The position numbers were made by a program, and so were the translations under genes. This document shows, piece by piece, positions 54,053-62,357 of a stretch of 64,000 nt of DNA (position 1 is its first letter; each line of letters begins with the position of its first letter). Where the stretch lies: positions 124,001 through 188,000 of the forward strand of contig NZ_JALLIN010000004.1 in the NCBI RefSeq assembly GCF_023630175.1, in the 5' to 3' direction. The notes under the pieces are model-generated. The model was not told the origin of the DNA and did not search any database. It was given only the letters and a program-made list of their open reading frames with translations. Source of the DNA: Streptomyces cellostaticus. GTDB taxonomy: Bacteria > Actinomycetota > Actinomycetes > Streptomycetales > Streptomycetaceae.

Positions 54053-55051
54053 CTACTGTCCGGCCACGATCCGGACCGACCCGGCGGACTTCTCCGCACC
54101 GCCGGCACCGCCCGTGCCCACCCGGTGCCAGGTGCCGCCGCCGTCCCTCGCGGTCCACTCCCGGTCCGCGTAGAACACCCGCTGGATGTGCAGCGCCGAG
54201 GAGTTGGCCACCGCCCAGTGCGCCAACTGCCACCCCCGCTCACGCTCCCGCAGGCCCGCCGAGGCCGCGTTCCCCCGCGCTCCCTCGGACACCGGCACGG
54301 TCACCGTCCGCCCGCGCGCGGTCGCGGTCACGCTCGGCGAGGGCGACGGCGACGGCACCGGCGTACCGCCCACCACGGCGTTCGTCTCCCGCAGCGCGTC
54401 CCGGCCGAAGTCCCTCACCAGCGCCGCCCGCACCGCGTTCGGACCCGTCTGCGCGGTGGTGCGTTCCGGGCGCCCGGCGCAGGTCAGGGTGGCCGCCGTG
54501 TGGCCGGTCAGCGCGGCCGACAGCAACTCGGCGTCCGGCTCGTGCTTGGCGTACGCCTCCGGGTAGCCGCTGCGCTGCACCCGCTGCGCGGCCACCGTCA
54601 GCGGCAGGCCGATGTAGTCCGGAACCTCGGCCAGGTGGGCGTAGAAGATGCCCGCCGAGTAGGCCGGATCCATGATCTGCCGCTCGGTGCCCCAGCCCTG
54701 TGAGGGGCGCTGCTGGAACAGGCCGAGGGAGTCCCGGTCGCCGTGCTCCAGGTTGCGCAGCCCCGACTCCTGGAGCGCGGTCGCCAGCGCGATCGTTATG
54801 GCCCGCTCCGGCATGTTCCGCCCGGTGCCCACGGCGGCGATCGTCGCCGCGTTCACCGCCTGCTCGGGCGTGAACTCGTAGGACGCGCCGTCCTTGCCGC
54901 CGCCGACCACCCGGCAGCCGCGCGCGCCCGGACCGCCGGTGACGTACTGCACCACGAGGTAGGCGGCGACGCCGCACAGGACCAACAGCGCGGCCCCGTA
55001 ACGCAGGAGACGGCCGCGACGCTTGGGACGGGTGGGGTACGGCTCTGGCAC
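54053..55051 (-). CDS. Membrane-anchored lysozyme-like (transglycosylase-type) protein
   Basis: 332 residues, GTG start. Basic N-terminus (PTRPKRRGR), one membrane helix (about 16-36), then an extracytoplasmic domain with ALATALQESGLRNLEHGDRDSLGLFQQRP, where Glu of ALQESGL matches the catalytic Glu of lytic transglycosylase-like folds and GLFQQRPSQGWG the substrate groove. C-terminal part has a Pro/Ser linker (VPSPSPSPSV) and an unknown domain. Often misannotated as a heavy-metal transporter. Divergent from dapE with 94 bp between them. Confidence 0.78.
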   Translation of the reverse strand: MPEPYPTRPKRRGRLLRYGAALLVLCGVAAYLVVQYVTGGPGARGCRVVGGGKDGASYEFTPEQAVNAATIAAVGTGRNMPERAITIALATALQESGLRNLEHGDRDSLGLFQQRPSQGWGTERQIMDPAYSAGIFYAHLAEVPDYIGLPLTVAAQRVQRSGYPEAYAKHEPDAELLSAALTGHTAATLTCAGRPERTTAQTGPNAVRAALVRDFGRDALRETNAVVGGTPVPSPSPSPSVTATARGRTVTVPVSEGARGNAASAGLRERERGWQLAHWAVANSSALHIQRVFYADREWTARDGGGTWHRVGTGGAGGAEKSAGSVRIVAGQ

Positions 55052-55145
55052 GCGTACAAGGTACTGGAGGGCCGCCCGCCCCGGGCGGCGGGTCCGCGCA
55101 GCGCGGCGCGGACCCGCCAACGCGCCATGGCCTAGGGTCGGGAGC

Positions 55146-56225
55146 ATGGCCGACACCTCGCTTGACCTCACGCTGGACGCCGCCGAGCTCACCGCCCGGC
55201 TCGTGGACTTCCCCTCCGAGAGCGGCACCGAGAAGCCCCTCGCGGACGCGATCGAGACCGCCCTGCGGGCCCTGCCGCACCTCACGGTCGACCGCCACGG
55301 CAACAACGTGATCGCCCGCACCGACCTGGGCCGCGCGGAGCGGGTCGTGCTGGCCGGCCACATCGACACCGTGCCGATCGCCGGCAACGTGCCGTCCCGG
55401 CTGGACGAGGACGGCGTGCTGTGGGGCTGCGGCACCTGCGACATGAAGTCCGGTGTGGCGGTGCAGCTCCGCATCGCGGCGACGGTCCCCGCCCCCAACC
55501 GCGACCTGACCTTCGTCTTCTACGACAACGAGGAGGTCGCCGCCGAGCTCAACGGCCTCCGGCACGTCGCCGAGGCCCACCCGGACTGGCTGCGCGGGGA
55601 CTTCGCGGTCCTGCTGGAGCCCTCCGACGCCCAGGTCGAGGGCGGCTGCCAGGGCACGCTGCGCATGCTGCTGAGGACCCGGGGCGAGCGGGCGCACTCG
55701 GCGCGCGGCTGGATGGGCTCCAACGCCGTCCACGCGGCGGCCCCGATCCTGGCCCGGCTCGCCTCCTACGAGCCCCGCCGGCCGGTCATCGACGGCCTGG
55801 AGTACCGCGAGGGACTGAACGCCGTCGGGATCTCCGGGGGAGTGGCGGGCAACGTCATCCCCGACGAGTGCGTGGTGACCGTCAACTTCCGCTACGCCCC
55901 CGACCGCACCGAGGAGGAGGCGGTCGCGCACGTCCGCGAGGTGTTCGCGGACTGCGGGGTGGAGGAGTTCGTCATCGACGACCACAGCCCCGGCGCGCTG
56001 CCCGGCCTCTCCCACCCGGCGGCGGCGGCCTTCATCGAGGCGGTGGGCGGCACCCCGCAGCCCAAGTACGGCTGGACGGACGTCTCCCGCTTCTCCTCCC
56101 TCGGTGTGCCCGCCGTCAACTACGGCCCCGGCAACCCGCACCTGGCGCACAAGCGGGACGAGCGGGTGGAAGTGGCCAAGATCCTCGCGGGCGAGGAGCG
56201 GCTGAGGTCCTGGCTCACCGCATAG
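55146..56225 (+). CDS. dapE: Succinyl-diaminopimelate desuccinylase (actinobacterial DapE type)
   Basis: M20 zinc peptidase family; hydrolyses N-succinyl-LL-DAP. 359 residues. Zn ligands in AGHIDTVP, CDMKSGVAV, DNEEVAAE (catalytic Glu and ligand), LLEPSDAQVEGG and NPHLAHKRDERV. Works after dapC in peptidoglycan/lysine precursor supply. Start ATG (MADTSLDLTLDAAELTARL). Confidence 0.94.
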   Translation: MADTSLDLTLDAAELTARLVDFPSESGTEKPLADAIETALRALPHLTVDRHGNNVIARTDLGRAERVVLAGHIDTVPIAGNVPSRLDEDGVLWGCGTCDMKSGVAVQLRIAATVPAPNRDLTFVFYDNEEVAAELNGLRHVAEAHPDWLRGDFAVLLEPSDAQVEGGCQGTLRMLLRTRGERAHSARGWMGSNAVHAAAPILARLASYEPRRPVIDGLEYREGLNAVGISGGVAGNVIPDECVVTVNFRYAPDRTEEEAVAHVREVFADCGVEEFVIDDHSPGALPGLSHPAAAAFIEAVGGTPQPKYGWTDVSRFSSLGVPAVNYGPGNPHLAHKRDERVEVAKILAGEERLRSWLTA

Positions 56226-56329
56226 CGCAGGCCACCGGGCGCCGCACGCCCGACACGCTCACGTCCCCCGTCCGAAACCCGCGTGGATCTAGGCTGAGGC
56301 CGTACTACCCGCAAGCGGAGGGAGCGCAC

Positions 56330-57088
56330 ATGGCTACCGGCAACCCCCTGGGGAAGAAGCAGCCGCCGGACGAGCAGCAGCTCGGACCGGTCCTCCGGCG
56401 CCGGGGACAGGTGACCGCCAGCACGACCGACCAGCGGCTGCTGGACGAGCGCGCCCCCACGGACTGGGTCCACACCGATCCCTGGCGGGTCCTGCGGATC
56501 CAGTCGGAGTTCATCGAGGGCTTCGGCACGCTGGCCGAGCTCCCGCCCGCGATCAGCGTGTTCGGCTCGGCGCGGACACCGGTGGACTCCGCGGAGTACG
56601 ACGCGGGCGTACGGCTCGGGCGAGGGCTGGTCGAGGCCGGCTGGGCCGTGATCACCGGCGGTGGCCCGGGGGCCATGGAGGCGGCCAACAAGGGCGCGTG
56701 CGAGGCCGGCGGCACCTCGGTCGGGCTCGGCATCGAGCTGCCCTTCGAGCAGGGACTCAACCCCTACGTCGACATCGGCCTCAACTTCCGCTACTTCTTC
56801 GTCCGGAAGATGATGTTCGTCAAGTACGCGCAGGGGTTCGTGGTGCTGCCGGGCGGCCTCGGCACCCTCGACGAGCTCTTCGAGGCGCTCACCCTGGTCC
56901 AGACCCAGAAGGTGACCCGCTTCCCGATCGTGCTGTTCTGCACCGAGTACTGGGGCGGTCTGCTGTCCTGGCTGAAGGACACGCTGGTGGCCCAGGGGAA
57001 GGCGGCGGAGAAGGACCTGCTGCTGTTCCACGTGACCGACGAGGTCGAGGAAGCGGTGGCCCTGGTGTCCAAGGAGGCCGGGCGCTAG
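56330..57088 (+). CDS. LOG-family (TIGR00730) nucleoside-5'-monophosphate phosphoribohydrolase-like protein
   Basis: 252 residues. Motif PGGLGTLDELFEALTLVQTQK and GGGPGAMEAANKG typify LOG/Rossmann-like proteins that release cytokinin-type bases from nucleotide monophosphates. FRYFFVRKMMFVKYA is typical of the actinobacterial subgroup between dapE and folP2 in mycobacteria too (from memory). GGAGGGAG 5 nt before the ATG. The physiological substrate is unknown. Confidence 0.9.
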   Translation: MATGNPLGKKQPPDEQQLGPVLRRRGQVTASTTDQRLLDERAPTDWVHTDPWRVLRIQSEFIEGFGTLAELPPAISVFGSARTPVDSAEYDAGVRLGRGLVEAGWAVITGGGPGAMEAANKGACEAGGTSVGLGIELPFEQGLNPYVDIGLNFRYFFVRKMMFVKYAQGFVVLPGGLGTLDELFEALTLVQTQKVTRFPIVLFCTEYWGGLLSWLKDTLVAQGKAAEKDLLLFHVTDEVEEAVALVSKEAGR

Positions 57089-57160
57089 TGCCGCGACCGC
57101 CGGGGGCCGCCCGTCGAGGAGCGGCGTCCGGTCGGTGCTCCCGGCGCGCCGGGCCGGACT

Positions 57161-57209
57161 GGGCGGATCGGGCGGACCGGGCGGACCGGGCGGACCGGGC
57201 GGACCGGGG
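57161..57209. repeat. 9-bp minisatellite, five copies
   Basis: GGGCGGATC then four exact copies of GGGCGGACC, in the intergenic stretch between the converging LOG and folP2 genes. A short CCGGGGC-ACAC-GCCCCGG hairpin (57218-57235) follows and may be the terminator. Confidence 0.85.
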
Positions 57210-57302
57210 AGCGGGTCCCGGGGCACACGCCCCGGTCCCGTCCTCCCCGTCCGGCCGGACACCCGTCCCGGACGGTCCGCGGGGGCCTTGTGCCGCTGCC
57301 GG

Positions 57303-58163
57303 CTACGCCAGGCCGCGGCGGGCCACCGCCGGGGGCCGGTGGCCCTGGATGGAGGCGACCATGTCCAGGACCTGGCGGGTCTCGGCGACCTCGTGCACGC
57401 GGTACACCCGCGCGCCCAGCCACGCCGACACCGCGGTGGCCGCCAGCGTGCCGACCAGCCGTTCCCGCACCGGCCGGTCCAGCGTCTCGCCGACGAAGTC
57501 CTTGTTGGAGAGCGATACGAGCACGGGCCACCCCGTGGCGGCCATCTCGTCCAGCCGCCGGGTCGCCTCCAGGCTGTGCCGCGTGTTCTTGCCGAAGTCG
57601 TGCCCGGGATCGATCAGCACCGACTCCCGGGGCACCCCCAGGGCGACGGCACGCTCCGCCAGCCCCAGGGTCACCTCCAGGATGTCGGCGACGACGTCGT
57701 CGTAGGTCACCCGGTGCGGGCGGGTCCGGGGTTCGGCCCCGCCCGCGTGCGTGCACACCAGCCCCGCGCCGTGCCGTGCGGCGACCTCCGCGAGAGCGGG
57801 ATCGACGCCGCCCCACGCGTCGTTCAGCAGATCCGCGCCCGCCTCGCACACCGCCTCGCCGACCTCGGCCCGCCAGGTGTCCACGCTGATCACCACGTCC
57901 GGGAAGCGGCGGCGCACCTCGGCGACGAAGCCCACGGTCCGCCGTGCCTCCTCCTCGGCCGTGACCTCCTCGCCGGGCCCCGCCTTCACTCCGCCGATGT
58001 CGACGATCGCCGCGCCCTCGGCCACCGCCCGCTCCACGCGCGCGAGGGCCGCCTCGTCGTGGAAGGTGGCTCCGCGGTCGTAGAAGGAGTCCGGGGTCCG
58101 GTTCACGATCGCCATGATCACGGGCTCGTGCGCCCCGAATTCCCGCTTGCCCAGCCTGAGCAT
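57303..58163 (-). CDS. folP2: Dihydropteroate synthase paralogue, FolP2 type
   Basis: 286 residues, TIM-barrel pterin-binding family. NRTPDSFYD (21-29) is intact, but the pABA-side loop GGESTRPG of true DHPS is replaced by GGVKAGPGEEV (57-67), as in mycobacterial FolP2. FolP2 proteins are reported to lack DHPS activity. The neighbourhood (LOG, tag, DUF3117) also matches the mycobacterial folP2 locus. Sulfonamide targeting should not be assumed for this copy. ATG MLRLGKREFGAHEP. A separate folP for folate synthesis is expected elsewhere. Confidence 0.88.
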   Translation of the reverse strand: MLRLGKREFGAHEPVIMAIVNRTPDSFYDRGATFHDEAALARVERAVAEGAAIVDIGGVKAGPGEEVTAEEEARRTVGFVAEVRRRFPDVVISVDTWRAEVGEAVCEAGADLLNDAWGGVDPALAEVAARHGAGLVCTHAGGAEPRTRPHRVTYDDVVADILEVTLGLAERAVALGVPRESVLIDPGHDFGKNTRHSLEATRRLDEMAATGWPVLVSLSNKDFVGETLDRPVRERLVGTLAATAVSAWLGARVYRVHEVAETRQVLDMVASIQGHRPPAVARRGLA

Positions 58164-58300
58164 CCGCTGCGACCTCTCGTAGTACGTCCCTCGGTACAGC
58201 CGCCTGTGACCCTAACCGTCCGGTTCGCATGGCACGATCGGAGCCTGACAGATTCGTCCGCCGGCACAGCGTCCGGTACCGAGCGTGGGGACCCCTGGCG

Positions 58301-58651
58301 ATGCTGATGTTCCTGTTCCTGGTCGTCGCCCTGGCCGTCGTGGTGGCCGCGGTGACACTTGCCGTGGTCAGCGGCGGTGAGCGCGGCCCGCTGCCGGAGG
58401 CCGTTCCGGAGCGGCTGCGGGACCCCCTGCCCCCGGACCGCCCGGTCGGCGGCCAGGACGTGGCGAACCTGCGTTTCCCGCTGGCGCCGCGCGGCTACCG
58501 GATGTCCGACGTGGACGACGCCCTCGGCCGGCTCGCCGCCGAACTCGCCGAGCGGGACGCCCGTATCGCCGACCTGGAGTCCGCGCTGGCCGGCGCACGC
58601 GCCGCCGCCGCGCACGCCCGGCCGGACAAGCCCGGTCAGGAGGAGCGGTGA
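58301..58651 (+). CDS. Small membrane protein with DivIVA-type coiled coil
   Basis: 116 residues. N-terminal membrane helix (MLMFLFLVVALAVVVAAVTL), linker, then FPLAPRGYRMSDVDDALGRLAAELAERDARIADLE, the DivIVA-like GYxxxxVDxFL-type start of a coiled coil. Homologous in position to a small mycobacterial protein between folP2 and tag (from memory). An ATG 24 codons upstream gives 140 residues with a basic tail; it is an alternative. Overlaps tag by 4 nt (GTGA), so the pair is coupled. Confidence 0.8.
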   Translation: MLMFLFLVVALAVVVAAVTLAVVSGGERGPLPEAVPERLRDPLPPDRPVGGQDVANLRFPLAPRGYRMSDVDDALGRLAAELAERDARIADLESALAGARAAAAHARPDKPGQEER

Positions 58652-59307
58652 CGAGCCCCGGAGCCGCCCTCGCCGGACCCGACGGCAGGGCCCGCTGCCC
58701 CTGGGCCCTGTCCGCCGAGGACTACGTCTCGTACCACGACGAGGAGTGGGGCCGGCCGGTCCACGGTGACGACGCCCTCTTCGAGCGGGTCAGCCTGGAG
58801 GCCTTCCAGTCGGGCCTGTCCTGGATCACGATCCTGCGCCGCCGCCCCGGCTTCCGTGCCGCGTTCGCGGGCTTCCGCATCGAGCGGGTGGCCGCGTTCA
58901 CGGACGAGGACCGCGAGCGGCTGCTGGCCGACCCGGGCATCATCCGCAACCGCGCCAAGATCGACGCGACGCTCTCCAACGCCCGCGTGCTGGCCGGCTG
59001 GGCGGCGGGCGAGCTGGACGAGCTGATCTGGTCGCACGCCCCGGACCCGGCGGGCCGCCCGGTGCCGCGGACCCTGGCCGACGTCTCCGCCGTCACCCCC
59101 GAGTCCACGGCCCTGTCCAAGGCGCTGAAGAAACGGGGCCTGAGGTTCGTCGGCCCCACGACGGCGTACGCGCTGATGCAGGCATGCGGGCTGGTCGACG
59201 ACCACCTGGAGGGGTGCGTGAGCCGCACCGCCGCGGCGGTGCGGCCACCCGCGGGCCCGGGGAGCCGGTCGCTCAGCGGCCCAGGTACTTCGGCTTCTCC
59301 TTGTTGA
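58648..59307 (+). CDS. tag: DNA-3-methyladenine glycosylase I
   Basis: Removes 3-methyladenine. 219 residues, GTG start with AGGAG. Zn site residues Cys17 (RCPWAL), His30 (YHDEEWG) and the C-terminal HLEGC pair; FQSGLSWITILRRRPGF is the base-pocket region. The C-terminus is extended by about 25 residues and overlaps the converging enoyl-CoA hydratase gene by 35 bp. Confidence 0.94.
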   Translation: MTSPGAALAGPDGRARCPWALSAEDYVSYHDEEWGRPVHGDDALFERVSLEAFQSGLSWITILRRRPGFRAAFAGFRIERVAAFTDEDRERLLADPGIIRNRAKIDATLSNARVLAGWAAGELDELIWSHAPDPAGRPVPRTLADVSAVTPESTALSKALKKRGLRFVGPTTAYALMQACGLVDDHLEGCVSRTAAAVRPPAGPGSRSLSGPGTSASPC

Positions 59308-60076
59308 CGAAGGCCCGGACCGCGATCGTGTGGTCCTCGGAGCTGCCCGCGCGGGTCTGCAGCTCGTCCTCCTTCTCCAGGGTCTCGGCGAGGGAGTGCG
59401 TCAGGCCGTAGGCCACCGCCTCCTTGATCGCCGAGTACGCCACCGTCGGACCCTCCGCCAGGGCCCGGGCCACCTTCTCGGCCTCGGTCCGCAGCTCGGC
59501 GGCGGGCACGAGCCGGTTGGCGATGCCGAGCTCCAGGGCGTCCTGGGCGCTGATGTTGCGCGGGAAGAGCAGCAGGTCGGCGGCGCGGCCCGGGCCGACC
59601 ACCCGGGGCAGCGTCCAGGAGATGCCGGAGTCGGCGGTGAGGGCGACGCCCGCGAACGAGGTGTTGAAGGCCGCGGTGTCGGCCACCACCCGGTAGTCGG
59701 CGGCCAGCGCGAAGCCGAACCCGGCCCCGGCGGCGACTCCGTTCACCGCCGCGACCACCGGCTTCGCCGCCCCGGCCAGCGCCCGCACGATCGGGTTGTA
59801 GTGCTCCCGGACCGTGCTCATGGTCTGCCGGGACCCGGTCTCGCGGTCCGACACCAGCAGCCCGATGTGCTCCTTGAGGTCCTGGCCCACGCAGAACGCC
59901 CGGTCCCCGGCCGCGGTCAGCAGGATCGCCCGGACGGCGCCGTCCCCGGCCGCGGACTCCGCCGCCTCCCGGAGGGCGACCTTGGCCGCGATGTTCAGCG
60001 CGTTCATCGCCTCCGGGCGGTTCAGCGTGATCGTCGCGAGTCCGTCGGTCACCTCGTAGAGAACGGTGTCGGCCAT
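59273..60076 (-). CDS. Enoyl-CoA hydratase/isomerase (crotonase) family protein
   Basis: 267 residues. Crotonase motifs: GDRAFCVGQDLKEH, NGVAAGAGFGFALAADYRV (oxyanion hole) and LGIANRLVPAAEL. The Glu usually found in active hydratases at the position near ALTADSG/SW is Asp/Ser-like (TADSGISW), so the exact reaction (hydratase, isomerase or other) is uncertain; PaaG-like. GGAGGGG 7 nt upstream of the ATG. Confidence 0.9.
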   Translation of the reverse strand: MADTVLYEVTDGLATITLNRPEAMNALNIAAKVALREAAESAAGDGAVRAILLTAAGDRAFCVGQDLKEHIGLLVSDRETGSRQTMSTVREHYNPIVRALAGAAKPVVAAVNGVAAGAGFGFALAADYRVVADTAAFNTSFAGVALTADSGISWTLPRVVGPGRAADLLLFPRNISAQDALELGIANRLVPAAELRTEAEKVARALAEGPTVAYSAIKEAVAYGLTHSLAETLEKEDELQTRAGSSEDHTIAVRAFVNKEKPKYLGR

Positions 60077-60452
60077 GGGGCATCCCCTCCGGTCAGAAGT
60101 GGTGGCGTACCGCTCGGTACGCCACGGTCCGAAGGACAGCATGGCGGAGATCGCCGCCCGGGGGCCGGACCGGAGGTGTGACCTGCGTCAAACGAAAACG
60201 GAGCGAGGCCGGCCGCGGTGCGTCCGTGTGGTGGCGCAGTATCGCAGCCACATCGCCGAATTGGGTGGTTTTGCTCGCGCGCGTTGCGCAAGCGATGCCG
60301 ACTGATGTTGGTCATCGGGTCCTGGCATGCGGGATAATGGCCTGGAAGCAATGTGTTCGATGCCGGTGTCGCGTGTCCCGTACCAGGACCGCGGGGTGCC
60401 CTTCGTGGGGCTTCGGCAGACGATGAGCCTGGTTTCAGGAAGGGGAACGAGC
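60077..60452. other. Intergenic region upstream of the DUF3117 gene
   Basis: 376 bp between divergent genes. Contains a candidate promoter (60308-60338), a TTGCGCAA palindrome (60284-60291) and no supported gene. Confidence 0.5.
60308..60338 (+). promoter_or_regulatory. Candidate promoter of the DUF3117 gene
   Basis: TTGGTC, 19 bp, GATAAT at 60333-60338, with the surrounding stretch AT-richer than its neighbourhood. 115 bp upstream of the ATG, which leaves a leader of roughly 105 nt. Confidence 0.55.
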
Positions 60453-60620
60453 ATGGCGGCCATGAAGCCGCGGACGGGTGATGGCCCGCTCGAGGTGACC
60501 AAGGAGGGGCGGGGCATCGTCATGCGCGTTCCGCTCGAAGGCGGCGGTCGACTCGTCGTCGAGCTGACCCCTGACGAGGCCGAGGCGCTCGGCGACGCCC
60601 TCAAGAAGGTCGTCGTCTGA
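60453..60620 (+). CDS. DUF3117 small conserved protein
   Basis: 55 residues, MAAMKPRTGDGPLEVTKEG ... VELTPDEAEALGDALKKVV. Near-universal in actinobacteria, unknown function, next to tag in mycobacteria as well (from memory). AGGAAGGGG upstream. High conservation of so small a protein suggests a housekeeping role. Confidence 0.93.
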   Translation: MAAMKPRTGDGPLEVTKEGRGIVMRVPLEGGGRLVVELTPDEAEALGDALKKVVV

Positions 60621-60707
60621 CGGGCCGGCGATCCTGTCCTTCCGTCCGCCCCGGCACCGTATGCGGTGCCGGGGCGGACGTGTGTCCGCAGCCCCGAGAC
60701 GCCCGGC

Positions 60708-61340
60708 TCACCGCTTGACGGCGCACAGCAGCCCGTCGCCCACCGGTAGCAGCGACGTCACCAGCTCCTGGCTCTCCCGCACCGTGCGCAGCAGCTCGCG
60801 CAGCCGCAGCACCTCCGCGGGCTGCGGTCCCGAGTCGACCGTACGGCCGTTGGCGAAGATGCCCTCGAACACCACCAGGCCGCCCGGGCGCAGCAGGCGC
60901 AACGATTCAGCCAGGTAGTCCGAGTACTCCTGGCGGTCGCCGTCGCAGAAGACGAGGTCGTAGCCGGCGTCCGCGAGCCGGGGCAGCACCTCCAGCGCCC
61001 GGCCCGGGATGAACCGGGCCCGGTTGCTCGCGAAGCCGCAGGCCCGGAAGGCCTGCCGGGCGAACTGCTGGTGCTCCGGCTCGGGGTCGACCGTGGTGAG
61101 CACCCCGTCCGGGCGCATGCCGTGCAGCAGATGGATTCCGGACACCCCGCAGCCGGTGCCGATCTCCGCGACCGCCTTCGCGTCCACGGAGGCGGCGAGC
61201 AGGCGGAGCGCGGCACCCGTGCCGGGCGACACCGAGCGCAGCCCTGCGTCGCGGGCCCGGTCCCGGGCCCAGCGCAGTGCTTCGTCCTCGGCGACATAGG
61301 CGTCGGCGAACGCCCAGCTAGTCTGCCGGTTGCCGGTAAT
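60708..61340 (-). CDS. O-methyltransferase (Methyltransf_3 type), probable non-ATG start
   Basis: SAM-dependent methyltransferase of the catechol-O-methyltransferase-like family. SAM motif AVAEIGTGCGVSGIHLL, acidic TTVDPEPEHQQFARQAF, and YDLVFCDGDRQEY. The first canonical start codon in frame (GTG at 61232) would remove the conserved N-terminal helix (TSWAFADAYVAEDEALRWAR). The frame is open up to 61422, yet between that stop and 61232 there is no ATG, GTG or TTG. AGGAG occurs 6 nt before ATT (61338-61340) at ITGNRQTSW, which gives 210 residues. Divergent from the sigma factor gene; the same pairing occurs in mycobacteria. Confidence 0.82.
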   Translation of the reverse strand: MTGNRQTSWAFADAYVAEDEALRWARDRARDAGLRSVSPGTGAALRLLAASVDAKAVAEIGTGCGVSGIHLLHGMRPDGVLTTVDPEPEHQQFARQAFRACGFASNRARFIPGRALEVLPRLADAGYDLVFCDGDRQEYSDYLAESLRLLRPGGLVVFEGIFANGRTVDSGPQPAEVLRLRELLRTVRESQELVTSLLPVGDGLLCAVKR

Positions 61341-61568
61341 GACGCTCTCCTGTCCCCGTGGTTGCCTGGGCGTGACTGTATCCGTTGGCGTCGGGAACCC
61401 GCAGATGGGACCGCGCGTTTACAGGGTTGAGACGAAGGGCCCGGACGCGATGGGGGGCGAGCGGTGGATCGGGACGCCGAGCACATGCTGACGCAGCCGT
61501 ATGAGCCGTATCAGCCCAGATCAATTTCTCGTAAAACCGCTTATCCGGTCCTAACGGGCGAGGTGGCT
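61341..61568. promoter_or_regulatory. Divergent promoter region of the O-methyltransferase and ECF sigma genes
   Basis: 228 bp. The stretch 61495-61555 is AT-rich (CAATTTCTCGTAAAACCGCT), with AT third positions if read as protein, so it is regulatory rather than a longer sigma N-terminus. Typical spot for an autoregulated ECF promoter, though no clear -35/-10 pair was assigned. Confidence 0.5.
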
Positions 61569-62357
61569 ATGGTAGGGGCTCCACTGGACACCACCAGAGC
61601 TGACAGGGGAGGTGCGGCTGCGCCTGTTGACCGCAGAGGGATGCTGAGGCGTCTTCTCGGGTCGGCGGGGAAGCCGAAATCCGTGACCGACACTGCTGCT
61701 GACCACGGCCGGACCGCCGGCGCCGCCGCCGGGGACGCCCACACCGCGACCTTCTCCACCGACGCGGACGGGCAGGCGTGGACTCCGCCCACCTGGGAGG
61801 AGATCGTCAGCACGCACAGCGGCCGGGTCTACCGCCTGGCCTACCGCCTCACGGGCAACCAGCACGACGCCGAGGACCTCACCCAGGAGGTCTTCGTCCG
61901 TGTCTTCCGCTCCCTGTCGACCTACTCGCCGGGCACCTTCGAGGGCTGGCTGCACCGCATCACCACCAACCTCTTCCTGGACATGGTCCGGCGCAAGCAG
62001 CGCATCCGCTTCGACGCCCTCGGCGAGGACGCGGCCGAGCGCCTGCCCAGCAAGGAGCCGACCCCGCAGCAGGTCTTCAACGACGCGCACTTCGACGCCG
62101 ACGTGCAGCAGGCGCTCGACACCCTCGCGCCCGAGTTCCGCGCCGCCGTCGTGCTCTGCGACATCGAGGGGCTGTCCTACGAGGAGATCGCCGCGACCCT
62201 CGGCGTGAAGCTCGGCACGGTCCGTTCCCGCATCCACCGCGGTCGCTCCCAGCTCCGCAAGGCCCTCGCCCACCGGTCGCCCGAGGCCCGCAGGGCCGAG
62301 CGGCGTTCCTTCGTGGCCCGTGTCCCCGCTCTGGGGGGAGGGGGCGCGACCGCGTGA
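61569..62357 (+). CDS. ECF RNA polymerase sigma factor
   Basis: 262 residues. Sigma region 2 in [31 protein letters not shown], region 4 in [30 protein letters not shown] poorly conserved N-terminal extension of about 75 residues precedes. Neighbours (O-methyltransferase upstream, zinc anti-sigma and tatB downstream) match the mycobacterial sigE locus, from memory, suggesting an envelope-stress role. Upstream ATGs exist but fall in AT-rich non-coding DNA. Overlaps the anti-sigma gene by 4 nt (GTGA). Confidence 0.93.
   Translation: MVGAPLDTTRADRGGAAAPVDRRGMLRRLLGSAGKPKSVTDTAADHGRTAGAAAGDAHTATFSTDADGQAWTPPTWEEIVSTHSGRVYRLAYRLTGNQHDAEDLTQEVFVRVFRSLSTYSPGTFEGWLHRITTNLFLDMVRRKQRIRFDALGEDAAERLPSKEPTPQQVFNDAHFDADVQQALDTLAPEFRAAVVLCDIEGLSYEEIAATLGVKLGTVRSRIHRGRSQLRKALAHRSPEARRAERRSFVARVPALGGGGATA

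Noticed and set aside
60708..61232. GTG at 61232 as the O-methyltransferase start
   Set aside because: It would delete the conserved N-terminal helix and has no ribosome-binding site; kept only as an alternative.
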